Shown: piece after piece, positions 26,550-34,279 of the stretch
How the letters are laid out: every line of letters starts with the position of its first letter
Numbering within the stretch: position 1 is the stretch's first letter
Assembly: GCF_900110255.1 (NCBI RefSeq)
Contig: NZ_FODD01000016.1
Coordinates: forward strand, 124,001 to 188,000
Source: Actinacidiphila rubida
Lineage (GTDB): Bacteria > Actinomycetota > Actinomycetes > Streptomycetales > Streptomycetaceae
Direction: 5' to 3'
DNA: 64,000 nt
The notes under the pieces: model-generated
What the model saw: the letters and a program-made list of their open reading frames with translations, nothing else
The model's database searches: none
Told to the model about the DNA's origin: nothing
Position numbers and translations under genes: made by a program

Positions 26550-27317
26550 TCAGACCCTGATGACCCGTGGACCCAGCAGGGCGTAGCGGTGCGCTTCCGC
26601 ACTGGACAGACCGGTGTCGGTCACGATCGCCTCGAAGTCGGCGACCTCGGCGAAACGGCAGAAGCTGCTCGCGCCGAACTTGCTGTGGTGGCCCAGGAAC
26701 ACGCGGCGCCGGGACACCTGGAGCGCCTTGGCCTTGACGTCGGCGACCACCGGATCCGGTGTGGTCAGGCCGAGTTCCCTGGAGATGCCGTTGGAGCCCA
26801 GGAAGGCCAGGTCGATCACGAAGCCGGACAGCATCTCGCAGGCCCACGAGCCGACGGTGGCCAGGGTCCGGGCCCGGACCCGGCCGCCGAGCAGCAGCAC
26901 GGTGGTGTTCGGTGAGTCGGCGACCGCCGCGGCGGTGGACAGGGATGCCGTGACCACGGTCAGCGGGCGGTCGCCGGGCAGCAGGGCGGCCAGGATCTGA
27001 GGGGTGTACCCCTCGTCGACGAACACGGTCTCGGCCTCGCCCAGCAGGGTGGCCGCCTCCGCGGCGATCCGCCGCTTGTCGGCGACGTGCCGGGTGACGC
27101 GCTGGGCCAGGTCCGTCTCGAACCCGGCGCCTTCGACGGGGTAGGCACCGCCGTAGGTGCGGCGGACCAGCCCCCGGCGTTCCAGCACACCCAGATCGCG
27201 CCGGATGGTCTCCGGCGCGACCTCCAGATCGGTGGCCATGGCGGTGACCTCGACCTGGCCCTGGTGGCGGGCCAGCGCGAGGATGCGGTGCTGGCGCTCC
27301 TGTGCTCGCACGGCCAC
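26550..27317 (-). CDS. DeoR/GlpR-family transcriptional regulator
   Basis: A 255-residue repressor. The N-terminal winged helix (QERQHRILALARHQGQVEVT then LEVAPETIRRDLGVLERRG, residues about 4-55) is the DeoR signature. The C-terminal DeoRC sensor domain (TVFVDEGYTP, LTVVTASLSTAA, LLLGGRV, FLGSNGISRELGLTTPD) binds a phosphorylated sugar. It probably represses the polyol operon transcribed downstream in the same direction, with the kinase or dehydrogenase product as inducer. GTG 27317 and GTG 27311 are both possible starts; each has GAGG nearby. It carries a repeat element in its own leader, consistent with autoregulation. Confidence 0.88.
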   Translation of the reverse strand: MAVRAQERQHRILALARHQGQVEVTAMATDLEVAPETIRRDLGVLERRGLVRRTYGGAYPVEGAGFETDLAQRVTRHVADKRRIAAEAATLLGEAETVFVDEGYTPQILAALLPGDRPLTVVTASLSTAAAVADSPNTTVLLLGGRVRARTLATVGSWACEMLSGFVIDLAFLGSNGISRELGLTTPDPVVADVKAKALQVSRRRVFLGHHSKFGASSFCRFAEVADFEAIVTDTGLSSAEAHRYALLGPRVIRV

Positions 27318-27344
27318 CTCGCCTCGTCTCCGGTCCGGGCACGG

Positions 27345-27363
27345 GGTGCCCGGTGCTGCCCGT
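27345..27363. promoter_or_regulatory. Candidate DeoR operator in the regulator's own leader
   Basis: The same 18 bases as at 26488-26505, with TGCCCG units starting at 27347 and 27357, 10 bases apart. It lies 28 bases upstream of the GTG 27317 and just downstream of the candidate -10 box, where a bound repressor would block elongation or initiation. Confidence 0.6.
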
Positions 27364-27369
27364 AGAAGA

Positions 27370-27375
27370 GTTATA
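27370..27375 (-). promoter_or_regulatory. Candidate -10 box of the DeoR gene
   Basis: TATAAC on the minus strand (GTTATA on plus), a good -10 match in an otherwise GC-rich stretch. No convincing -35 box at 16-18 bases. Confidence 0.4.
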
Positions 27376-27628
27376 CCGCCGTGGACATGCCCGACAGCCG
27401 CCCGGAACGGACGACCTTGCGCCCGGTTCCGCCCGTCCCGTGGGTCGCCGACCGCAGGTCGCGGCACGGGTGTCGGGCAGGGCGATCCGATGTGCCCCCG
27501 TTGGCGGCCGGACGGCGCCCGGTTCGGGCGCGCTTCCGGTGCCGGGCGTCTACACCTATCGGCGGGCGGTCACGGGCGGGCCGCACGTGGGCCGGACGGG
27601 TCCCACCGGGGGAGCGGGACGGGCGGCG
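27376..27628. other. Gene-free stretch between DeoR and MarR genes
   Basis: Together with the operator and -10 box, 311 bases separate the two genes. Beyond those elements I see no start with a ribosome site, no family-like peptide and no strong hairpin. It contains the end of the MarR transcript and upstream DNA of the DeoR gene. Confidence 0.5.
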
Positions 27629-28105
27629 TCAGCGGGGGAGCGGCTCGGGGACGCCGCTGCGGGTCTCCTCGACGGCCTTGACGAACGGGGCGAGCTGCGG
27701 GTCGGCCGCCGCCAGGTCCAGCGCCTCGCGCAGCGCCGCCGCGTTCGTCGGGCGGGCCGCGGCGAGCAGGTCCAGGCCGGCCTCGCTGACGTCGGTGTAG
27801 ATGCCGCGCCGGTCGGTGGGGCAGAGGTAGCGGGCGAGCAGGCCGCGCTCCTCGAGGCGGGTGACCAGCCGGGTGGTGGCGGACTGGCTGAGCACCACCG
27901 CGTCGGCGACCTGCTTCATCTGCAGGTGACCGCCCTCACCGTCGTGCTGCCTGCTGAGCACGTCGAGCAGCGAGTACTCCCGCACGCTCAGGTCGTGCCC
28001 GGCCTGCAGGGCGCGCTCGATGTGCGACTCGATCCGCCCGTGCAGCAGCGACAGGGCGCACCAGCTGTCGGCCAGAGCCGTCAGCGCCGGATCCGTAGCG
28101 GTCAT
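27629..28105 (-). CDS. MarR-family transcriptional regulator
   Basis: A 158-residue dimeric winged-helix regulator. The core LQMKQVADAVVLSQSATTRLVTRLEERGLLARYLCPTDRRG (about residues 62-102) holds the recognition helix and the wing with the DRRG-type turn. Helices at both ends form the dimer. ATG 28105 follows GGAGGGACC. It is divergent from an MFS exporter and aldo/keto reductase, so it most likely represses these and senses a phenolic or other small ligand. An inverted repeat lies over the exporter promoter. Confidence 0.9.
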   Translation of the reverse strand: MTATDPALTALADSWCALSLLHGRIESHIERALQAGHDLSVREYSLLDVLSRQHDGEGGHLQMKQVADAVVLSQSATTRLVTRLEERGLLARYLCPTDRRGIYTDVSEAGLDLLAAARPTNAAALREALDLAAADPQLAPFVKAVEETRSGVPEPLPR

Positions 28106-28171
28106 GGTCCCTCCTGGGCGGTTCGCGCCCGGGCCCCGCTGCCCGCGGACGCGTTCCCCACTGTAGCGCGT

Positions 28172-28201
28172 TTGCAAATAACCCGCGCATGCAACTATTG
28201 T
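28172..28201 (+). promoter_or_regulatory. Promoter of the MFS exporter with overlapping MarR-type inverted repeat
   Basis: TTGCAA (28172) and TATTGT (28196) are separated by 18 bases, a fair sigma-70-type promoter. TTGCA and TGCAA (28172-28176 and 28190-28194) form an inverted repeat lying inside the promoter, suited to repression by the divergent MarR protein. Confidence 0.5.
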
Positions 28202-28306
28202 CGACGCTTGTAAGGAGCTGGCGCTGACAGTGTGCTCGTGACGAGCATCCCACGCACTGGCCCGTACGCCCGCACCACCCACTCGCCACCGGGAAGGTTG
28301 TCCCCC

Positions 28307-29536
28307 ATGCCTCTCGCGCTCCTGGCCCTCGCCATCGGGGCCTTCGGGATCGGCACCACCGAGTTCGTCGTCATGGGCCTGCTGCCGCAGGTCTCCGGGG
28401 ACTTCGGGGTCTCCGTGCCCACCGCAGGACTGCTGGTCACCGGCTACGCACTCGGCGTGGTCGCCGGCGCGCCGCTCATGACGGTCCTCGGGACCAAGAT
28501 GTCCCGCAAGCGGATGCTGATGCTGCTGATGGGCCTGTTCATCGTCGGCAACCTCGTCTCCGCCGCCGCGCCCGTCTTCGCCGTGCTGCTGATCGGCCGC
28601 GTGATCGCCTCCCTCGCGCACGGCGCGTTCTTCGGCATCGGCTCCGTCGTCGCCGCCGACCTCGTGGCGCCGCAGAAGAAGGCCGGTGCCATCGCGATGA
28701 TGTTCACCGGCCTGACCGTCGCCAACGTCCTCGGCGTACCGCTCGGCACCCTCGTCGGGCAGACCGCCGGCTGGCGCGTCACCTTCCTGCTCGTCGCCGC
28801 CCTCGGCGTCCTCGGACTGCTCGGGGTCGCCCGCCTGGTGCCCGAGATGCCCCGGCCCCAGGGGGTGCGCCTCCGGCACGAACTGGCCGTCTTCCGCAAC
28901 GTCCAGGTGCTCCTGGCGATGGCGATGACCGTGCTCGGCTTCGGCGGCGTGTTCGCCGCCATCACCTACATCGCGCCGATGATGACGGGCGTCACCGGGT
29001 ACGCCGAGGGGTCCGTCACCTGGCTGCTGGTGCTCTTCGGACTCGGCATGGTCGCGGGGAACCTGGTCGGGGGCAGGTTCGCCGACCGGCGCCTGATGCC
29101 CATGCTGTACACCGCGCTGGCGTCGCTGGCCGCCGTGCTCGCCCTGTTCACCGTCACCGCGCACGGCAGGATCACCGCCGCGGTGACCGTCTTCCTCATC
29201 GGTGCGCTGGGCTTCGCCACCGTCCCGCCGCTGCAGAAGCGGGTGCTGGACCAGGCGCACGGCGCGCCCACGCTCGCCTCCGCCGTCAACATCGGCGCCT
29301 TCAACCTCGGCAACGCGCTGGCGGCCTGGCTCGGCGGCCTGGTGATCTCCGCCGGCTTCGGCTACACGTCCGTCAACTGGGTCGGAGCCGCGCTCGCCAC
29401 CGCCGCGCTGGTCGTCGCCCTGGTCTCCAGCGCTCTGGAACGCGGGGGACGGCGCTCCGGCCACGTCGTGGCCCGGTTCGCCACGGACGCCGAGGCCGCC
29501 TCCGCGCCCTTGTCCGAGCCCGCTCCCACCCGCTGA
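28307..29536 (+). CDS. MFS exporter, DHA1 (AraJ/CmlR-like)
   Basis: A 409-residue membrane protein with 12 helices. Family marks are GIGTTEFVVMGLLPQ in helix 1, GTKMSRKRMLM in loop 2-3, and LIGRVIASLAHGAFFGIGSVVAADL around helix 4-5, as in arabinose/chloramphenicol-type DHA1 exporters. It probably uses proton exchange to expel drugs or sugars. ATG 28307 with GGGAAGG upstream starts directly at helix 1 and is preferred to ATG 28232. The polar tail after residue 385 is not conserved. It is probably co-transcribed with the aldo/keto reductase 97 bases downstream. Confidence 0.88.
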   Translation: MPLALLALAIGAFGIGTTEFVVMGLLPQVSGDFGVSVPTAGLLVTGYALGVVAGAPLMTVLGTKMSRKRMLMLLMGLFIVGNLVSAAAPVFAVLLIGRVIASLAHGAFFGIGSVVAADLVAPQKKAGAIAMMFTGLTVANVLGVPLGTLVGQTAGWRVTFLLVAALGVLGLLGVARLVPEMPRPQGVRLRHELAVFRNVQVLLAMAMTVLGFGGVFAAITYIAPMMTGVTGYAEGSVTWLLVLFGLGMVAGNLVGGRFADRRLMPMLYTALASLAAVLALFTVTAHGRITAAVTVFLIGALGFATVPPLQKRVLDQAHGAPTLASAVNIGAFNLGNALAAWLGGLVISAGFGYTSVNWVGAALATAALVVALVSSALERGGRRSGHVVARFATDAEAASAPLSEPAPTR

Positions 29537-29633
29537 CCACCACCCCTGCTTGTCGCCCGGCGCCCCCCGGCGCCGGTGCCCGAGCCACCCCTCCCGTCTC
29601 CCTCCGCACCCCAGCAGAAAGCACCGCACGACG

Positions 29634-30539
29634 ATGAGCACCCCCCAGGACACCCCCACCCGCACCGCCCCCGGCGACCTTCCCGCCCCGGGCCTCCCAC
29701 CCGTGCCGGCCGTCACCCTGGCCCACGGCACGGCAGGCGGCGCCCGCCCCGTCGCCATGCCGCAGCTCGGCTTCGGCGTCTTCCAGGTGCCCGACGACGA
29801 GACCGCCGCCGCGGTCACCGCGGCGCTCGACGCCGGGTACCGCAGCATCGACACCGCCGCGGTGTACGGCAACGAGGCCGGCGTGGGCCGGGCGCTCGCC
29901 GCCTCGGGCCTCGCCCGGGACGAACTGTTCGTCACCACCAAGCTGTGGAACGCCGACCAGGGTTACGACAGCACTCTCAGGGCGTTCGACACGTCGCTGG
30001 AACGCGTCGGGCTGGACCTCGTCGACCTCTACCTGATCCACTGGCCCGCCCCGGCCGGCGACCGCTACCTCGACACGTGGCGCGCGCTGCGGACGCTGCT
30101 CGCCGGCGGCCGCGTCCGCGCCATCGGCGTGTCCAACTTCCAGCCCGCCCACCTGCGTCGCCTCGTCGAAGACGGCGGAGTGGTGCCGGCGGTCAACCAG
30201 GTCGAGCTGCACCCCGGGCTGCAGCAGCGCGAACTGCGCGCCGTGCACGCCGAGTTCGGCATCACCACCGAGGCGTGGAGCCCGCTGGCGCAGGGCGCAC
30301 TGCTCGGCGAGCCGGCCCTCGCCGCGATCGCCCGCCGCCACGGCAGGACCCCCGCCCAGGTCGTCCTGCGCTGGCACCTCCAGCTGGGCACCGTGGTGAT
30401 CCCCAAGTCGGTCACGCCCGCCCGCGTCCGGGAGAACATCGACGTGTTCGGCTTCGCCCTGGACGACGCGGACATGGCCGCGATCGCCGCGCTGGACCGC
30501 GGTCTGCGCACCGGTCCAGACCCGGACGTGTTCAACTGA
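29634..30539 (+). CDS. Aldo/keto reductase, AKR5 (2,5-diketo-D-gluconate reductase-like)
   Basis: A 301-residue NADPH-dependent reductase. The tetrad is visible in SIDTAAVYGNE (Asp, Tyr), VTTKLWN (Lys) and YLIHWPAP (His). The cofactor segment VIPKSVTPARVRENIDVFGF is the AKR5 hallmark. A 40-residue Pro/Thr-rich head precedes the barrel. ATG 29634 lies in ACGATGAGC without a strong ribosome site, but the upstream ATG is even less supported. Its place after a MarR-controlled exporter suggests detoxification of carbonyl compounds. A 21-bp terminator follows. Confidence 0.9.
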   Translation: MSTPQDTPTRTAPGDLPAPGLPPVPAVTLAHGTAGGARPVAMPQLGFGVFQVPDDETAAAVTAALDAGYRSIDTAAVYGNEAGVGRALAASGLARDELFVTTKLWNADQGYDSTLRAFDTSLERVGLDLVDLYLIHWPAPAGDRYLDTWRALRTLLAGGRVRAIGVSNFQPAHLRRLVEDGGVVPAVNQVELHPGLQQRELRAVHAEFGITTEAWSPLAQGALLGEPALAAIARRHGRTPAQVVLRWHLQLGTVVIPKSVTPARVRENIDVFGFALDDADMAAIAALDRGLRTGPDPDVFN

Positions 30540-30620
30540 CCGACGCCGTGGCTGATCCGTCGCCAGACCCTGGCCGATGCGCGTCCGACCCGCGGGCCGG
30601 TGTGACCGGCGGTCACGGAC

Positions 30621-30667
30621 ACGAGGGCCCGGCGGCCCGCCTCCGGGGCGGGCCGCCGGGCCCTCGT
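30621..30667. terminator. Perfect 21-bp terminator hairpin, bidirectional
   Basis: Arms 30621-30641 and 30647-30667 are fully complementary with a 5-base loop (TCCGG). It lies between the converging aldo/keto reductase and DUF2795 genes. Confidence 0.88.
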
Positions 30668-30680
30668 CACGGCGCCGCGC

Positions 30681-31094
30681 TCAGCCGGGCCGCTCGGGGT
30701 TCTCCTCCACGCCGAAGCCCATGGCCTGTACCACTGCCTGCACATTGCGGTACTCGTCGCCGCTGGGCAGCTCCGACACCCGGTCCAGCAGACCGTCCGG
30801 CGCCATGTTCCGGTGCAGAGAACCGAGCAGCGCCGAGCGGCGTGCCGGGAAGATGCTGGGTTCCAGGTGCCTGGCCAGGTCGCTGCGGACGATGACGTCC
30901 TCCGCCGTCATGCCGGAAGGGGCCGCCGGGCTGGGGACCGCCACCTGCCCCGAGACCAGTTCGTAGTCGACCGACTGCGGTTCGAGGGGCTCCTCGGAGC
31001 GCACCGCGCGCGAGGCCCGCAGCGCGTCCTGCATCTCCCTCTTGAACTCGTCGTCGCGAACGAATCCGGTCTTGTTGCTTCCCTGGTCGGTCAT
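30681..31094 (-). CDS. DUF2795 domain protein
   Basis: A 137-residue acidic cytoplasmic protein. The DUF2795 domain is the C-terminal part IFPARRSALLGSLHRNMAPDGLLDRVSELPSGDEYRNVQAVVQAMG (about 80-126), a short helical motif with the conserved LP.G..Y.....V..A. The N-terminal 75 residues are polar and poorly conserved. The family is common in actinobacteria; its function is not known. ATG 31094 is the only good start. It ends against the 21-bp terminator. Confidence 0.85.
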   Translation of the reverse strand: MTDQGSNKTGFVRDDEFKREMQDALRASRAVRSEEPLEPQSVDYELVSGQVAVPSPAAPSGMTAEDVIVRSDLARHLEPSIFPARRSALLGSLHRNMAPDGLLDRVSELPSGDEYRNVQAVVQAMGFGVEENPERPG

Positions 31095-31255
31095 AGGCCG
31101 TGGCCTCCCTCATCACGTGCCGGCCGGCGGGCCCTCCTTCTCACGGACACCGCTGCCTTCGGTCCGGCTCGGGTTTCCGGTCGACTACCCGCCCGATTCG
31201 TCCCGAAACAACACTCCCGGCGCGGCGCCGGGAGGGCGGCCGTGCCGGGAGTGCG

Positions 31256-31290
31256 GCGAACCGGCCGGACCCCAGGCCCGGCCGGTTCGC
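31256..31290 (-). terminator. Terminator of the G1 peptidase gene
   Basis: Perfect 13-bp stem GCGAACCGGCCGG / CCGGCCGGTTCGC with a 9-base loop, 33 bases after the peptidase stop. A second GC hairpin follows at 31214-31234. Confidence 0.75.
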
Positions 31291-31322
31291 ACGGGGTGAC
31301 CTTCAGGTCACCGGCTGCGACC

Positions 31323-32084
31323 TCAGCTGTGGTTCCAGGCCACGCTGAAGTTCTCGCCGCCGGACAGTGCCGACGTCGTGGCCTTGGTGGTGCTGCCCGA
31401 GGCCATGTTGATCTTGTCGGGCGAGAAGTTCCCGATCGGCTGGCCGTTCGCGGTCGAGGCGGTGAACGAGGCCGTGCCGAAGTTGGACAGCGGCAGCACG
31501 CCGGAGGAGCTGGACGGCGCCTCGGCGATGATCTCGGCCGAGTACTTCTGCGCCGAGCTCGAGCTCTTCTTCGTGGTCTTCGTCCAGCCCTTGGTCGTGT
31601 CGCTGAGTGTCAGCGTGAAGCTGGTGCCGCTGACCGACACGGTGGCGGTGAAGTGGTCGCCGGGGCTGACCGTGTTGCTGTAGTTCACCGGGTAGGCCGG
31701 GTACATCTCGTACCACGACGAGTAGGACGCGCGGCCGCCCGAGCAGTCGGCCTCGGTGCCGGTCTGCTCCACGGAGTTGCTGCCGTCGCCGTCGATGCCG
31801 ACCCAGAACGACGAGTACGTGGTGGCGCTGCCGCAGCTCACGGCGGGCTGCACCCAGCTCGCCGAGACGCTGGTGAACGTGCCGCCGGACGCGGCGTATC
31901 CGGCCCAGTTGGAGCTGGTGCTGTGGGTGATGCGGCCGCCGGGGCCGACCAGCCGGTGGCTGGCGACGGGCGTGTGCCGGAACGCGGGGCCGGCCGACGC
32001 GACCGCTGAGGGCGCGGTCGCGAAGGCGGACAGGGCTGCTGCGGCCACGGCGGATGCGGCGGTGATGCGGATGGTTGCCGACAT
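31323..32084 (-). CDS. Secreted G1-family (eqolisin) glutamic endopeptidase
   Basis: A 253-residue exported protease. The signal peptide MSATIRITAASAVAAAALSA ends near APSAVASAGP, followed by a propeptide-like 25 residues. The mature part has the eqolisin pattern SSNWAGYAASGGTFTSVSASW, FWVGIDGDGSNSVEQTGTEA with the catalytic Gln, and YSAEIIAEAPSSSSG with the catalytic Glu. This acid-active family is best known in fungi and also occurs in some bacteria. It is monocistronic with its own terminator. It probably degrades proteins outside the cell. Confidence 0.85.
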   Translation of the reverse strand: MSATIRITAASAVAAAALSAFATAPSAVASAGPAFRHTPVASHRLVGPGGRITHSTSSNWAGYAASGGTFTSVSASWVQPAVSCGSATTYSSFWVGIDGDGSNSVEQTGTEADCSGGRASYSSWYEMYPAYPVNYSNTVSPGDHFTATVSVSGTSFTLTLSDTTKGWTKTTKKSSSSAQKYSAEIIAEAPSSSSGVLPLSNFGTASFTASTANGQPIGNFSPDKINMASGSTTKATTSALSGGENFSVAWNHS

Positions 32085-32163
32085 GCTGCTCCTTCTCGCG
32101 GGTCTCGCGGTGCAGGCGCAACGGGCGTAAAGCGGTGAGGTGTACGGGGCGCCCGATGCGTGC

Positions 32164-32211
32164 TTGTCAGTGTGCAGACAACACTGCGAGGGGTGGCACC
32201 AGCGGCTGACA
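32164..32211. promoter_or_regulatory. TTGTCAG-type inverted repeats upstream of the peptidase gene
   Basis: TTGTCAG (32164-32170), CAGACAA (32175-32181) and CTGACAA (32205-32211) form nested inverted repeats 80-130 bases upstream of the peptidase ATG. They could be a regulator site or ECF-like promoter element. No clear -10 box found. Confidence 0.35.
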
Positions 32212-32300
32212 AACGATCGGCAAAGGTCGCGCCAAGTCCCGTGGGGTGCAAGGGCGTCAGTGAAGTAGCCCGCCCGGTAGGGCGGTTGCGGGGTACCGGG

Positions 32301-33194
32301 TCAGGCCGGGGGAGAGGAGGCCGCCGCGGCCGCGGCCATCACCGGCAGCGCGGCGGCGAGTTCGGTGCGCCAGTCCTTCATCGGCGGCATCCCCGCGCGA
32401 GACCAGCCGTCGTGCCCGAGCACGCTGTACGACGGGCGCGGCGCCGGACGCACGAAGTGCTCCGAGGTGGTCGGCCGGACCCGCTCGGGGTCCAGGCCCG
32501 ACAGGGCGAACGCGGCCCGGGCCAGCCCGTACCAGGTCACCTGGCCGGTCGAGGTCGCGTGGTAGACACCGGCCGGCGCGCGTCCGGCCAGCGCCGCCCC
32601 GCCGAGTGCGGACAGCCGCACCGCGAGCGCCCGCGACCAGGTCGGCTGGCCGACCTGGTCGTCCACCACGTCGAGGGTGTCCCGCTGCGCGGCGAGCCCG
32701 AGCACGGTGCTCACGAAGTTGCGGCCGTACGCCCCGTACAGCCAGGCCGTGCGAACCACGAAGCCGTAATCCGGCAGCAGTTCGCGCACAGCCAGCTCGC
32801 CGGCCAGCTTGCCGCGGCCGTAGGCGTTGACCGGCCCGGTCGGCGCGTCCTCCCGGTAGGGGCGGGTCGCGTCGCCCGGGAAGACGTAATCGGTGGACAC
32901 CTGGAGCAGGACCGCGCCGTGCCGCGCGCAGGCGGCCGCGAGGCTGCGGGCGCCCTCGCCGTTGACCCGGGTGGCCCCGGCCTCCGCGCGCTCCGCGCCG
33001 TCGACGTCGGTCCACGCCGCCGCGTTCACCACCACGTCGTGCCCGGCGACCGCCGTGTCGGCCGCCGCGGCGTCGGTGACGTCCAGCGCGGCCCTGGCCA
33101 GTCCGGTCACCGCCACGCCCGGCGTCCCGCTCAGCACCTCCACGACGTCGCGGCCCAGCATCCCGCCCGCGCCGGTCACCAGCCAGCGGCTCAT
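32301..33194 (-). CDS. rfbD: dTDP-4-dehydrorhamnose reductase
   Basis: A 297-residue short-chain dehydrogenase that makes dTDP-L-rhamnose, the last step of the pathway. It shows VTGAGGMLGRDV (NADPH site), VVNAAAWTDVDGAE, VSTDYVFPGD and the YGRGKLAGE catalytic Tyr/Lys pair. The substrate segment RTAWLYGAYGRNFV is typical of RmlD. Its ATG overlaps the stop of rfbB (ATGA), so both are translated together. The C-terminal Ala-rich tail is not conserved. It marks the left end of the polysaccharide locus. Confidence 0.93.
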   Translation of the reverse strand: MSRWLVTGAGGMLGRDVVEVLSGTPGVAVTGLARAALDVTDAAAADTAVAGHDVVVNAAAWTDVDGAERAEAGATRVNGEGARSLAAACARHGAVLLQVSTDYVFPGDATRPYREDAPTGPVNAYGRGKLAGELAVRELLPDYGFVVRTAWLYGAYGRNFVSTVLGLAAQRDTLDVVDDQVGQPTWSRALAVRLSALGGAALAGRAPAGVYHATSTGQVTWYGLARAAFALSGLDPERVRPTTSEHFVRPAPRPSYSVLGHDGWSRAGMPPMKDWRTELAAALPVMAAAAAASSPPA

Positions 33195-34180
33195 CGCGGC
33201 AGTTCCGCCTTCGCCTTCAGCGGCTCCCACCAGGAGCGGTTGTCGCGGTACCAGGCGACGGTCGCGGCCAGACCCTCGTCGAAGTCGACCAGCGGCTGGT
33301 AGCCCAGCTCGCCGCGGATCCGGTCGATGTTCAGGGAGTAGCGCAGGTCGTGGCCCTTGCGGTCCTGCACCCGCTCCACCCGGTCCCAGTCCGCGCCGCA
33401 AGCCGTCAGCAGCCGCCCGGTCAGCTCCCGGTTGCTCAACTCCGTGCCTCCGCCGATGTGGTAGACCGCGCCGGCCCGGCCCCGGTGCAGCACCAGGTCG
33501 ATCCCCCGGCAGTGGTCCGCCACGTGCAGCCAGTCCCGCACGTTGCTCCCGTCGCCGTACAGCGGCACCTCGCGCCCGTCCAGGAGGTTGGTGACGAACA
33601 GCGGGATCATCTTCTCGGGGAAGTGGTACGGCCCGTAGTTGTTGGAGCAGCGCGTCACCGTCACGTCCAGGCCGTGGGTGCGGTGGCAGGCCAGCACCAT
33701 CAGGTCGGAGGCCGCCTTCGACGCCGCGTAGGGGGAGTTGGGGGCCAGCGGCGAGGACTCCGTCCAGCTGCCCTCGTCGATCGAGCCGTACACCTCGTCC
33801 GTCGAGACGTGCGCGAACCGTCCGACGCGGTGCCGCAGGGCCGCGTCCAGCAGCACCTGCGTGCCCAGCACGTTGGTCGTCACGAACGGCGACGCGTCCA
33901 CGATCGACCGGTCGACGTGCGACTCGGCGGCGAAGTGCACCACCGCGTCCTGCCCGGCCGTCACCGCGTCGACCACCGAGCGGTCGCGGATGTCGCCGTG
34001 CACGAAGGTGAGGTCCGGGTGCCCGGCGACATCGGCGAGATTCGCCTCGTTGCCCGAGTAGGAGAGGTTGTCCAGGACGGTGACACGGGTCCCGGGCCCG
34101 GACGGCAGCTCGCCGCGAAGGGTGGCCCGAACGAACTGCGATCCGATGAAGCCGGCCCCGCCGGTGACGAGTATGCGCAT
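33191..34180 (-). CDS. rfbB: dTDP-glucose 4,6-dehydratase
   Basis: A 329-residue enzyme converting dTDP-glucose to dTDP-4-keto-6-deoxyglucose with bound NAD. Marks are VTGGAGFIGSQFVR, FAAESHVDRSI, the catalytic HVSTDEVYG (Asp/Glu) and YAASKAASD (Tyr/Lys), and RCSNNYGPYHFPEKMIPLF. Length and motifs are canonical for RmlB. It is divergent from rfbA across 99 bases and coupled to rfbD. Its product feeds the rhamnose branch and could feed amino-deoxy sugar branches through the DegT enzymes further on. Confidence 0.96.
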   Translation of the reverse strand: MRILVTGGAGFIGSQFVRATLRGELPSGPGTRVTVLDNLSYSGNEANLADVAGHPDLTFVHGDIRDRSVVDAVTAGQDAVVHFAAESHVDRSIVDASPFVTTNVLGTQVLLDAALRHRVGRFAHVSTDEVYGSIDEGSWTESSPLAPNSPYAASKAASDLMVLACHRTHGLDVTVTRCSNNYGPYHFPEKMIPLFVTNLLDGREVPLYGDGSNVRDWLHVADHCRGIDLVLHRGRAGAVYHIGGGTELSNRELTGRLLTACGADWDRVERVQDRKGHDLRYSLNIDRIRGELGYQPLVDFDEGLAATVAWYRDNRSWWEPLKAKAELPR

Positions 34181-34266
34181 GGGACCGCCATCGTAGGGGA
34201 CACAGGCCGCGCACGGTGATGTTCGGGGAACTTCGCGGTCCAACGATGGGAAACCCCCGCGATCGC

Positions 34267-34272
34267 TATCAT
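34267..34272 (+). promoter_or_regulatory. Candidate -10 box for a leaderless rfbA transcript
   Basis: TATCAT ends 7 bases before the rfbA ATG at 34280, and there is no ribosome site in between. Transcription would begin at or beside the start codon. The -35 region is weak. Confidence 0.45.
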
Positions 34273-34279
34273 CACCGGC

